Assembly (NCBI GenBank): GCA_023433585.1
Contig: JAEZCL010000169.1
Coordinates: forward strand, 1 to 10,938
Source of the DNA: Pseudomonadota bacterium
Lineage (GTDB): Bacteria > Pseudomonadota > Alphaproteobacteria > Caulobacterales > Caulobacteraceae
Length of the DNA stretch: 10,938 nt
Direction of reading: 5' to 3'
Every line of letters starts with the position of its first letter. The first letter of the stretch is position 1. The notes beneath the pieces were generated by a model, which was given only the letters and a program-made list of their open reading frames with translations, had not been told where the DNA came from and made no database searches. The position numbers and the translations under genes are program-made. Positions 1-8,203 of this stretch are shown one piece after another.

Positions 1-271
1 GATCGCAGCCGGGCGCATCGACCTGGTGGCCGAGACGTCGCTGAAGCCCTGGGACTGGTCGGCCCTGGTTCCGGTGATCGAGGCGGCCGGCGGGCGCGTG
101 ACCAACTGGCGCGGGGGGGGCGCCGCCCGCCGGGGCCCGCGGGCGGGGGGGCCCCCCCCGCGCCAGTTGGTCACGCGCCCGCCGGCCGCCTCGATCACCG
201 GAACCAGGGCCGACCAGTCCCAGGGCTTCAGCGACGTCTCGGCCACCAGGTCGATGCGCCCGGCTGCGATC
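1..271. repeat. Perfect 121-bp inverted repeat (foldback) at window edge
   Basis: Bases 1-121 are the exact reverse complement of 151-271 (base i pairs with base 272-i). The 29-base centre is almost pure G/C and itself partly self-complementary. The copies meet at a run of eight G (113-120) mirrored by eight C (152-159). The right arm continues smoothly into hisN coding sequence from 272 on, so the right arm is the authentic copy and the left arm is the mirrored one. A perfect repeat that ends at the window border and interrupts a conserved gene is typical of a snap-back or chimeric read at a contig end. A real inversion is possible but less likely. Confidence 0.95.
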
Positions 272-852
272 ATGGCGTAGGCGTAGGCGTCGCAACCCAG
301 CCGCGCCAGGCGGGCGGCGGCGCGCACCTGGGTCCAGGCGCCCAGTTCGGCGCCGGTGAAGATGTCCGGATCGGTGGTGGCGATCACCGCCTCGTTCAGA
401 CTGGGGCAGGCGCGGGTCCGCAGGGGACAGGGCGCCGCCGCGCCCTTGAGCAGGACGGCGCCGGACGGGCCGCCCAGGAAGATTTCGTCCAGGCAGGGCT
501 GGGCGATAACGCCGAGGATCGGCTGGTCCTGATGTCTCAGGGCGATCAGGGTGGTCCACAGGGGCAGGCCGGCGATGAAGGCGCGGGTGCCGTCCACCGG
601 GTCCAGCACCCAGACGTATTCGGCCTCGGGGCGGTCCTCGCCGTACTCCTCGCCGATGACGCCATGGTCCGGAAAGCGGGCGGCGATCAGGCGGCGGATG
701 GCGGCCTCGGCGTCGCGGTCCGCCCGGGTGACGGGGTCAAAGGCGCCGTGCCCGCCCTTGTCCTGCGTCTCGCAGTCGGTGCGGAACAGCGGCAGGGTCA
801 CGGCCGCCGCTGCGCGGGCCAGGTCGACGGCGAAAGCTTCAAGCTCGGTCAT
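1..852 (-). CDS. hisN: Histidinol-phosphatase, inositol-monophosphatase type, 3' end lost in foldback
   Basis: HisN removes phosphate from L-histidinol phosphate, the penultimate step of histidine biosynthesis, in the cytosol. The frame opens with ATG at 852-850 and shows the metal-binding motifs of the IMPase superfamily: GEEYG at residues 67-71, DPVDGT at 84-89, and the C-terminal WDWSAL at 211-216. The segment after DPVDGT (RAFIAGLPLWTTLIAL) resembles HisN more than SuhB or CysQ. Genuine similarity ends near residue 234 (base 151), at a G-rich stretch after a VTNWRG segment. From there the frame stays open to base 1 only because it reads the mirrored copy, so the last 50 residues are spurious and the true C-terminus (probably 25-30 residues) is missing. 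No clear Shine-Dalgarno precedes the ATG. The gene lies 50 bases downstream of the minus-strand regulator gene and is probably cotranscribed with it. SuhB-like inositol monophosphatase is the main alternative. Confidence 0.85.
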   Translation of the reverse strand, partial: MTELEAFAVDLARAAAAVTLPLFRTDCETQDKGGHGAFDPVTRADRDAEAAIRRLIAARFPDHGVIGEEYGEDRPEAEYVWVLDPVDGTRAFIAGLPLWTTLIALRHQDQPILGVIAQPCLDEIFLGGPSGAVLLKGAAAPCPLRTRACPSLNEAVIATTDPDIFTGAELGAWTQVRAAARLARLGCDAYAYAMIAAGRIDLVAETSLKPWDWSALVPVIEAAGGRVTNWRGGGPPARGPRRAAPPPRQLVTRPPAASITGTRADQSQGFSDVSATRSMRPAAI

Positions 853-902
853 GACCGGCGGGCATACAGCGCGCCCGCCGACACGTCACGGAATTGCTGG
901 GA

Positions 903-1292
903 TCAAGCCGTCTCGGTGGCGCCGTGCAGGGACTTGGCCAGGTCCAGCAGGCGGCGGCGCGGACGCTCGCCCAGCTGATAATAGGCCTGGATCAGGTCGA
1001 TGGTCTCCTTGCGCGAGAACATCTCGCCGCCGTGGCCGCTTCCCGGGCCGCCCGCGTCCTTGCGCTCCAGCGCCTCGGACAGGCCGTCGTAGAAATAGTT
1101 GACCGGCGTCTCCAGCGCCTCGGCCAGCTGCCACAGGCGCGCGGCCGAGATGCGGTTGGCGCCGCACTCGTATTTCTGGATCTGCTGGAAGCGGATGCCG
1201 ACCTGGACGGCCAGCTGTTGTTGGGTCAGGCCCAGCAGACGACGGCGGCGACGCAGGCGGCGGCCCAGATGAAGGTCGATGTCGGTGGCCAT
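903..1292 (-). CDS. XRE-family helix-turn-helix regulator
   Basis: This is a 129-residue DNA-binding protein. An arginine-rich N-terminal helix (residues 11-18) is followed by a Cro/CI-type helix-turn-helix at about 21-66, with the TQQQLAVQVGIRFQQIQKYE core giving the two helices and the IQKYE signature. A Gly-rich linker (81-89) leads to a conserved-looking C-terminal helix pair (about 93-123). The architecture matches a short XRE family common in alphaproteobacteria, but I cannot assign a named regulon. The start is well supported: GAGGAGGG lies six bases upstream of the ATG on the minus strand. The gene precedes hisN by 50 bases on the same strand and is divergent from the GlsB-like gene across 192 bases. 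That region could hold an operator for either gene, though I found no convincing one. No phage genes are nearby, so it reads as a housekeeping regulator. Confidence 0.88.
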   Translation of the reverse strand: MATDIDLHLGRRLRRRRRLLGLTQQQLAVQVGIRFQQIQKYECGANRISAARLWQLAEALETPVNYFYDGLSEALERKDAGGPGSGHGGEMFSRKETIDLIQAYYQLGERPRRRLLDLAKSLHGATETA

Positions 1293-1472
1293 GGAAGCCC
1301 TCCTCGTTTGGCGACCGCTGTTCCGGAACGGGACAGCTCGCCTTCACAGGGGCAAGCAGCATGCCGATTTCGTGTGACGCGAGAGAAAGCGCATCTTTCG
1401 GGTGTGCAATAAGGCTGAAATGGGGCAACCTTCAACCGGGCGGCGCATTAGAGCGCCACCTGTCATCAAGCG

Positions 1473-1478
1473 AAGGAG
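1473..1478 (+). promoter_or_regulatory. Ribosome binding site of GlsB-like gene
   Basis: AAGGAG lies six bases before the ATG at 1485 and fixes that start. The rest of the 192-base divergent region (1293-1484) contains a ten-base palindrome GTTCCGGAAC at 1320-1329 but no promoter I would defend. I also looked for an ECF stress-type promoter (GGAAC then CGTT at the usual spacing) and did not find one. Confidence 0.75.
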
Positions 1479-1484
1479 AGGGAC

Positions 1485-1733
1485 ATGGGTGGAATGGGTT
1501 GGATCGCCTGGATCGTCATCGGCATCATCGCCGGTTGGCTGGCCGAGCAGATCATGGGCCGCAACCACGGCCTGCTGACGAACCTGATCGTCGGCATCAT
1601 CGGCGCCTTCATCGGCGGGTTTCTCGCGAACCAGCTGGGTTTCAACTGGGGCGGCTGGATCGGATCCACGATCGTGGCCACTCTCGGCGCCATCATCCTG
1701 CTGTTCGTCCTGGGTCTCATCAAGAAGCGTTGA
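1485..1733 (+). CDS. GlsB/YeaQ/YmgE family stress-response membrane protein
   Basis: This 82-residue, very hydrophobic protein of the inner membrane belongs to the family once called transglycosylase-associated (Pfam Transgly_assoc). Its molecular function is not established; relatives are often induced by envelope, acid or general stress. Three glycine-rich membrane segments are visible: about residues 4-22 (IAWIVIGIIAGWLAEQIMG), 31-49 (LIVGIIGAFIGGFLANQLG) and 57-78. The C-terminus is a short basic tail (IKKR). The length is normal for the family. A strong ribosome site sits upstream and a terminator hairpin begins about 20 bases after the stop, so it is probably a single-gene transcript. 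It converges with the secreted acidic protein gene. Confidence 0.92.
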   Translation: MGGMGWIAWIVIGIIAGWLAEQIMGRNHGLLTNLIVGIIGAFIGGFLANQLGFNWGGWIGSTIVATLGAIILLFVLGLIKKR

Positions 1734-1753
1734 GCCGAACCGGCGCAAACGCA

Positions 1754-1783
1754 GAAAGGGCGGCTCGAAAGAGCCGCCCTTTC
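1754..1783. terminator. Bidirectional hairpin terminator between convergent genes
   Basis: A perfect 13-bp stem, mostly G/C with A/T at its base (arms 1754-1766 and 1771-1783), is closed by a GAAA tetraloop. The arms end in AAA and TTT, so it can serve transcripts from either side: the GlsB-like gene (stop at 1733) and the minus-strand secreted protein gene (stop at 1818). The U-tract is short, but stem and loop are of the most stable kind. Confidence 0.88.
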
Positions 1784-1817
1784 CATTTCCGGCTTCAGGC
1801 CGTCGATCCGAACAGGA

Positions 1818-2294
1818 TCAGGCCTCGGGCTCGGGCGTCTCGTCTTCTTCCGGCAGAGGCTGCTCAGTCACCGGGTCGGGATTGGAGAGGTCCTGTTCCT
1901 CACCCGCCACGTTCGACGTCGCGTCGCTGACAGCCGGAGCGGCCTGGAATTCAGCCTCGGTCCAGGCCAGGACCACCGCGCCGTTATCCAGCTGGGCGCC
2001 GGTGATCGGGGCTTCACGAAGCTGACCGTCGGAGCCGCGGATCTGCAGGGTCTGCTGACCCGAGGCGTCCACGCCCGCGCCTTCCAGAGTGCCGAGGGTC
2101 GCACCGTCGGCGGCCTTCACCTCGGCGCCCGGAGCGACCGAGCCGCTTTCATCGGGCTGGGCTTCGAGCTGCTCGGTCGGAGCCTGAGTCAGCGGATCGG
2201 TCATGGGATCCTGGGTGATGTCCTGGGCCAGGGCGGGGGCGGCGATCATGAGGGCGCCGGCCACACCGGCCAGAAGAGCGGTCTTGCGGATCAT
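1818..2294 (-). CDS. Secreted acidic protein, PRC-barrel-like middle, function unknown
   Basis: This is a 158-residue protein with a classical Sec signal peptide: MIRK, a hydrophobic core to about residue 20, and an APALA-Q cleavage site after residue 23. The mature N-terminus is rich in D, Q, T and P. A middle segment (about 56-116) has alternating beta-type pattern, beginning GAEVKAADGATLGTLEG and ending near AWTEAEFQ. It recalls a PRC-barrel (key, dGxxlGxl, then a short strand-rich stretch), but that is inference. The tail (131-158) is strongly acidic and proline-rich. The protein is probably periplasmic or exported. The start at 2294 is chosen over a longer frame from 2417 because AAGGAG sits eight bases upstream and the signal peptide starts exactly there. 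It is monocistronic on minus, ending at the shared terminator. No enzyme motif is visible. Confidence 0.85.
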   Translation of the reverse strand: MIRKTALLAGVAGALMIAAPALAQDITQDPMTDPLTQAPTEQLEAQPDESGSVAPGAEVKAADGATLGTLEGAGVDASGQQTLQIRGSDGQLREAPITGAQLDNGAVVLAWTEAEFQAAPAVSDATSNVAGEEQDLSNPDPVTEQPLPEEDETPEPEA

Positions 2295-2545
2295 GTCGAA
2301 ATCTCCTTGTCGCGAGCGAGAAGGGGCTCGCGGGAAAGTGAACACGCCCGATTTCGGATTGTTTCCTGCGCCCCGAAATGACCTTGGCCTCGCCCCAATC
2401 GGCCGATTCCCGGTCAATGAAGGGCGAGGCCGAGGCGGCCGCCTGAGATTTCGTGAGGGACGGCCTTCATGCCGAAGCCGTGACGTCGCGGCGGGGGCCT
2501 AGCGGAAACCCGCCAGAGCGCCACCGGTTTCATTCCGTCGGGATT
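2295..2545. other. Intergenic region between typA and the secreted protein gene
   Basis: Both flanking genes are on minus, so this 251-base stretch holds the 3' end of the typA transcript and the promoter of the secreted protein gene. I see the ribosome site for the latter at its left end and a 12-base palindrome containing GCGGCCGC at 2433-2444. I see no convincing terminator, RNA gene or small frame. Confidence 0.5.
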
Positions 2546-4378
<1,833 letters not shown>

Positions 4379-4429
4379 TTTCTAGGCTCGGGCGGACTGT
4401 GTTCGGTCGCGGGTCGGCCCGCGCCGCTG

Positions 4430-4465
4430 AAAAGGGGCGTAGATAGGGGAAGGCGCGCCCCTTTT
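4430..4465 (-). terminator. Terminator-like hairpin after the OPT transporter gene
   Basis: Arms 4430-4439 and 4456-4465 are perfectly complementary (AAAAGGGGCG with CGCCCCTTTT), with a 16-base loop. Read on minus it lies 50 bases after the transporter stop and ends in TTTT, as an intrinsic terminator should. The loop is longer than usual. The sequence overlaps the only places where a typA promoter could easily lie: a GCTAAAAG element (minus, 4468-4461) matches seven of eight bases of the Caulobacter-type -10, but no -35 is visible. Confidence 0.6.
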
Positions 4466-4514
4466 AGCGAAGCGGGCGCCGAAACGCCAGCCGCAAAGCC
4501 GGATTAATGCGGCG

Positions 4515-6515
4515 TCACACCTTCGCCGCGCGGCTGCGGGTCCAGGCGTAGAGGCCGAAAGCCACCGCCGCGAAGGCGATCACCCCCGCCGCCATGGCCG
4601 GCCAGGCCGAATCCGTCGGCAACAGGGCGAAGAACTCCCCGTCGTTGGTGGCCACCACGATTCCCGCCGTCAGCACGCCGAACAGGCTCTCGCCCACGAT
4701 CAGGCCCGAAGCCATCAGCACCCCCATGCGCTTGCCCACGTCGGCGAAGGCGGTTCTGGCGACCCAGCGGTTGTAGAGCCAGCCGGCCAGCGCCCCGACC
4801 ACCAGCATGGTGGTGATGAAGGCCGGCAGGTAGAAGCCGATGCCGACGGCCAGCGGCGGCAGCTTGGCCTTGCCGCCGGTGACCTTCATCAGCACGGCGT
4901 CCAGGATGATCGCCGCGACGCCGATCAGCACGCCGATGCCGATCAGATCCCAGCGCAGATCGCCGCTGATGACGCCCTGGGCCAGGGCCGAGATCAGGGT
5001 GGCCTGAGGCGCGGCCAGGGGTTCGGCGCCCTGGATCACCGGCGGCGGGCCGCCGACGAAGCCGTGGGCCTGGTTCAGCAGGTCCAGCACGAAGGGGATG
5101 ATGAGGGCCCCGGCCACCACGCCGATAATCAGAGCCGTCTGCTGGCGCCACGGGGGGGCGCCGACCAGTTGGCCGGTCTTGAGGTCCTGCAGGTTGTCGT
5201 TGGCGATCACCGCCACGGCGAACACCACCGCCGTCACGATCAGGGCGTAGGCGACGATGGAGGGATCGGCCGGCACCCCGGCGGCGGCCATGACCCCCAG
5301 CATCAGCACCGAGGCGATGACGATGGCCAGGATGCCGACGCCCGAAACCGGGCTGTTGGACGAGCCGATCAGGCCGGCCATGTAGCCGCAGATGGCCGCC
5401 ACGGCGAAGCCGATCACCGCCACATAGACCAGGCCGCCCACCACCAGCATCGGCGCGGCGGCGGCCAGGGGCGTGCCCTGGGTCAGGACGAACAGCAGCA
5501 CGGCGATGCCCACCAGGGCGGCCAGGGAGATCAGGCCGACCAGGCCGATGGGGATGTCCTGTTCAGTGATGTCCAGCGCCTCGCCGCCCTTGCGGCGGCC
5601 TTGCGCCGCGATGGCCGAGGTCAGGCCGCCGATCAGCGGCCCGGCCAGCTTGACCAGGGTCCAGATGGCGGCGACGCCGATGACGCCGGCGCCCATGAAG
5701 CGCACCTGTTCGCCCCAGACGCCCATGGCGGCGGCTTCGGCGGTTCCCGGCGTGCCCTGCATGGCGGTCATCAGCGGCACGGCGACGCCCCAGGCGATCA
5801 CCAGGCCGAACAACTGGGCCAGGCCCACGGCCAGGCCGATCAGGTGGCCGGCCCCCAGCAGCGCGAACTGAAGCCCGAAACCGATGCCGGTGGCCCCTCC
5901 GCCCAGCACGGCGGGCAGACGGGTGAAGACGCTGGCGGTCTCGACGAACAGGCGCGCCTTGGCCAGCCAGGTGAAGGCCGCCGCGACGATGGCGGCGCCG
6001 GTGACGACCAGCAGGCCCTGCTTGTTTTCGCGCACCGCGTTTTCGGCCTGGTTCGCGCCGCGCGAGCCGACTTTCAGCACCTCGGCCGCCGCGCGGCCTT
6101 CGGGATAGGGCAGGCCGCCGCCGGTCACCAGCGCCCGGCGCAGGGGAATGGAGAAGGTCACGCCCAGCACCCCGCCCAGGATGCAGATGGCCACCGACTG
6201 CCAGAACGGGAAGCTGGTCCACCAGCCGACCATGACCAGGCCGGGCAGGACGAAGATGATGGCGCTCATGGCGCCGCCCACAGAGGCGACGGTCTGGACC
6301 GTCATGTTCTCCCAGATGGTCGAGGTCTTCAGGCCCCGCAGCAGGGCCATGGAGATCACCGCCGCCGGAATGGCCGAGGCGAAGGTCAGGCCGATCTTCA
6401 GGCCCAGGTAGGTGTTGGCGGCGGTGAACACCACCGCCAGCAGGCAGCCCAGCACCACGGCGCGCAGGGTCAGTTCAAGCCGCGGGCGGGCGGGCGAGAC
6501 AGGCGTGTCAGTCAT
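4515..6515 (-). CDS. OPT-family oligopeptide transporter
   Basis: This 666-residue inner-membrane transporter belongs to the OPT superfamily, whose members import small peptides or metal chelates with protons. Family signatures are present: NTYLGLKIGLTFASAIPAA (residues 34-52), a GLPYPEGRAAAEVL motif (134-147), GSSNSPVSG (384-392), and the NDNLQDLKTGQLVGAPPW segment (439-456). About 14-16 hydrophobic segments are spread over the length, as expected. The substrate cannot be read from sequence. Bacterial members of this branch are mostly uncharacterised. I chose the ATG at 6515 because the OPT core starts right after it. The reading frame extends upstream to 7523, but that part is antisense to the crotonase gene and has no OPT character. 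A weak GGGGA precedes the start. The gene is divergent from the crotonase gene across 147 bases. Confidence 0.93.
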   Translation of the reverse strand: MTDTPVSPARPRLELTLRAVVLGCLLAVVFTAANTYLGLKIGLTFASAIPAAVISMALLRGLKTSTIWENMTVQTVASVGGAMSAIIFVLPGLVMVGWWTSFPFWQSVAICILGGVLGVTFSIPLRRALVTGGGLPYPEGRAAAEVLKVGSRGANQAENAVRENKQGLLVVTGAAIVAAAFTWLAKARLFVETASVFTRLPAVLGGGATGIGFGLQFALLGAGHLIGLAVGLAQLFGLVIAWGVAVPLMTAMQGTPGTAEAAAMGVWGEQVRFMGAGVIGVAAIWTLVKLAGPLIGGLTSAIAAQGRRKGGEALDITEQDIPIGLVGLISLAALVGIAVLLFVLTQGTPLAAAAPMLVVGGLVYVAVIGFAVAAICGYMAGLIGSSNSPVSGVGILAIVIASVLMLGVMAAAGVPADPSIVAYALIVTAVVFAVAVIANDNLQDLKTGQLVGAPPWRQQTALIIGVVAGALIIPFVLDLLNQAHGFVGGPPPVIQGAEPLAAPQATLISALAQGVISGDLRWDLIGIGVLIGVAAIILDAVLMKVTGGKAKLPPLAVGIGFYLPAFITTMLVVGALAGWLYNRWVARTAFADVGKRMGVLMASGLIVGESLFGVLTAGIVVATNDGEFFALLPTDSAWPAMAAGVIAFAAVAFGLYAWTRSRAAKV

Positions 6516-6608
6516 GGATGAGATTTTCCCCGGTACTATGGCGCGACGTAAGCGCAGAACGCGACGGGCGGCAACCGCCTGTTTCGCCCGCCCGCCCAGT
6601 CCGCCGCC

Positions 6609-6637
6609 TTCCCCCTCTGCGCCCGCCTTGCTAAGTC
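6609..6637 (+). promoter_or_regulatory. Candidate promoter of the crotonase gene
   Basis: GCTAAGTC at 6630-6637 matches seven of eight positions of the Caulobacter-type -10 (GCTANAWC). A poor -35 (TTCCCCC at 6609-6615) lies 14 bases upstream. The start codon is at 6663, with AAGGAG at 6649-6654, giving a short leader of about 20 bases. The -10 carries the call; the -35 is weak. Confidence 0.35.
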
Positions 6638-6662
6638 CGCGCTGAAAGAAGGAGACCGCGCC

Positions 6663-7448
6663 ATGGCCGACACCTACGAGACCCTGCTGATCGAGCGGCA
6701 CGCCGACGGCTATGCGGTCGTGACCCTGAACCGGCCCCAGGCGCTGAACGCCCTGAACAGCCGGGTGTTCGCCGACCTGACCGCCTTCCTGGACGGCGTG
6801 GAGCGCGACGACTCCGTGCGCTGCATCGTCCTGACCGGATCGGAAAAGGCCTTCGCCGCCGGCGCCGACATCAAGGAGATGGCGGACCAGTCCTACGCCC
6901 AGATGTTCACCGACAACTTCTTCGCCGCCGGTCACGACCGCATCGCGCGATTCAGGAAGCCGATCATCGGGGCGGTGTCGGGATACGCCCTGGGCGGCGG
7001 CTGCGAGCTGGCCATGCTGTGCGATTTCATCATCGCGTCCGAGACGGCGAAGTTCGGCCAGCCGGAGATCAACCTGGGCGTGGCGCCGGGCATCGGCGGA
7101 TCCCAGCGCCTGACGCGGCTGGTGGGCAAGTCCAAGGCCATGGACATGGTCCTGACCGCCCGCATGATGGACGCGGCCGAGGCTCTGGCCTCCGGGCTGG
7201 TCAGCCGCGTGGTCCCCGGCGAGCGCCTGCTGGACGAGGCGCGTGAGGCGGCGGCCAAAATCGCGGCCCAGAGCCCGCTGGCCGTCATGGCCAACAAGGA
7301 AATGGTCAATGTGGCGCTGGAGAGCACCCTGACCGAAGGGGTGCGGTTCGAGCGCCGCCTGTTCCACTCCCTGTTCGCCTTCGAGGATCAGAAAGAGGGC
7401 ATGGCCGCCTTCGTCGAAAAGCGGAAGCCTGATTTCAAGGGACGTTGA
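6663..7448 (+). CDS. Short-chain enoyl-CoA hydratase (crotonase, ECHS1-like)
   Basis: It hydrates trans-2-enoyl-CoA to 3-hydroxyacyl-CoA in beta-oxidation and related acid degradation, in the cytosol as a likely hexamer. The 261-residue protein is a single crotonase fold. The oxyanion-hole segments are FAAGADIKEM (64-73) and YALGGGCELA (108-117), with Gly112 at the second site. Both catalytic glutamates are present, Glu115 and Glu135 (FGQPEINLG), with the same 20-residue spacing as Glu144/Glu164 of rat mitochondrial hydratase. The C-terminus (EGMAAFVEKRKPDFKGR) is strikingly close to the mitochondrial enzyme. The start has AAGGAG eight bases upstream. In several alphaproteobacteria a crotonase gene sits close to rpsT-dnaA, which fits here. 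Isomerase or carnityl-CoA variants of the fold are less likely given both glutamates. Confidence 0.93.
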   Translation: MADTYETLLIERHADGYAVVTLNRPQALNALNSRVFADLTAFLDGVERDDSVRCIVLTGSEKAFAAGADIKEMADQSYAQMFTDNFFAAGHDRIARFRKPIIGAVSGYALGGGCELAMLCDFIIASETAKFGQPEINLGVAPGIGGSQRLTRLVGKSKAMDMVLTARMMDAAEALASGLVSRVVPGERLLDEAREAAAKIAAQSPLAVMANKEMVNVALESTLTEGVRFERRLFHSLFAFEDQKEGMAAFVEKRKPDFKGR

Positions 7449-7457
7449 AGAACGCTG

Positions 7458-7486
7458 TTCACAAGCGGCCTGGACATTCCTAGATA
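7458..7486 (+). promoter_or_regulatory. Candidate promoter for the two-gene coupling-ATPase unit
   Basis: TTCACAA (7458-7464, four of seven to TTGACGS), a 14-base spacer and CCTAGATA (7479-7486, six of eight to GCTANAWC) lie just after the crotonase stop. Transcription would begin about 7493, supporting translation from the ATG at 7523 rather than the GTG at 7493. This is a pattern match only. Confidence 0.35.
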
Positions 7487-7522
7487 GGGTCGGTGTTCCG
7501 GTCCGGCGTTCGGGGGATTTCA

Positions 7523-8194
7523 ATGCTGCTCAGGGAGGAGGCGTGGCCCCTGGCCCCGCTGTTTCATGCGGACTGGCGCGAACCGCCCGAGCCGCTGCTG
7601 GACGCGCTTCGTGAGCGCTTGAGCCATCCGCAGATGCGGATTTTCGAGTTCACCAGGGTCGGCGCCATACAGCGGGTGCGCCTGGCGGCCCTGCCGTTCT
7701 GGCCGGAATGGACGGCGGGCGAAGCGCTGACGCACGACGAGACCGGCGCTCGGGTGACGTCGTTCCTGTACGGGCCCTTCGGCGCCCATCTGATGACCGG
7801 GGCCTCGGGCCTGATCCATGAGATCAACGAGCGCTGCGGAGTCCTGCTGGACACCGAAGCGCGCCAAGAGGCCTATCTGCATTTCTTCACCAGCGCCGTG
7901 CGCGGGGACGACGGTCCGTTCTATCTGCTGGATTCGGATCAGCGGCTCGAGGCCCTCACCGGCCGCAAGCCGAAGGGCAAGGCCAAGGGGCTGGCCCGCC
8001 CGGTGTCGTCACGCCAGGAGGACGGCCGCAGCCTGCACGACGCGGTGGTGTTCTATGGCCAGGCCCTCTTCCGCTCGACCTTCGCCGTCATGCCCAGCGG
8101 CATGGTGTCCATGGAGGACGACGAGATGGTGACGGACGAACAGCCCCGCCCCGCCTGCATCTACCAGGGCGCCGTGCGGCGCCCGGCGCCCTGA
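7523..8194 (+). CDS. Unrecognised 223-aa protein paired with coupling ATPase
   Basis: I do not recognise this family. The protein is predicted soluble: no signal peptide or membrane segment. Residues 1-145 look like one compact alpha/beta domain with several aromatic-rich stretches (ALPFWPEW near 56-63, SFLYGPFGAHLMTG at 80-93, YLHFFTSAVRGDDGPFYLLDSD at 118-139, the last given as landmarks). A basic linker at 148-160 (RKPKGKAKG) separates it from a second block (170-200) with DAVVFYGQALFRSTFAVMPS and an acidic MEDDEM. No catalytic motif is evident. The start at 7523 has GGGGG (7511-7515) upstream and fits the candidate promoter; a GTG at 7493 would add ten residues. The stop codon overlaps the Shine-Dalgarno of the next gene, so translation of the two is likely coupled and the proteins probably act together. 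A substrate adaptor or regulator for the ATPase is a guess. Confidence 0.8.
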   Translation: MLLREEAWPLAPLFHADWREPPEPLLDALRERLSHPQMRIFEFTRVGAIQRVRLAALPFWPEWTAGEALTHDETGARVTSFLYGPFGAHLMTGASGLIHEINERCGVLLDTEARQEAYLHFFTSAVRGDDGPFYLLDSDQRLEALTGRKPKGKAKGLARPVSSRQEDGRSLHDAVVFYGQALFRSTFAVMPSGMVSMEDDEMVTDEQPRPACIYQGAVRRPAP

Positions 8195-8203
8195 GGACAT
8201 CCC

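Noticed and set aside
26..280. Plus-strand 84-residue frame
   Set aside because: It exists only because of the foldback; its halves are sense and antisense hisN sequence.
2295..2417. Longer start (2417) for the secreted acidic protein
   Set aside because: The 2294 ATG has a good ribosome site and begins an ideal signal peptide; the extension would bury it.
5064..6521. Plus-strand 485-codon frame opposite the OPT transporter gene
   Set aside because: Antisense shadow with repetitive Gly/His/Asp/Gln composition and no recognisable domain.
7493..7522. GTG start ten codons upstream for the 223-aa protein
   Set aside because: It would coincide with the predicted transcription start and has no ribosome site; the ATG at 7523 follows a G-rich site.
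6516..7523. Upstream extension of the OPT transporter frame, to 1002 codons
   Set aside because: The extra 336 codons are antisense to the crotonase gene and lack membrane or OPT character; the family core begins at 6515.
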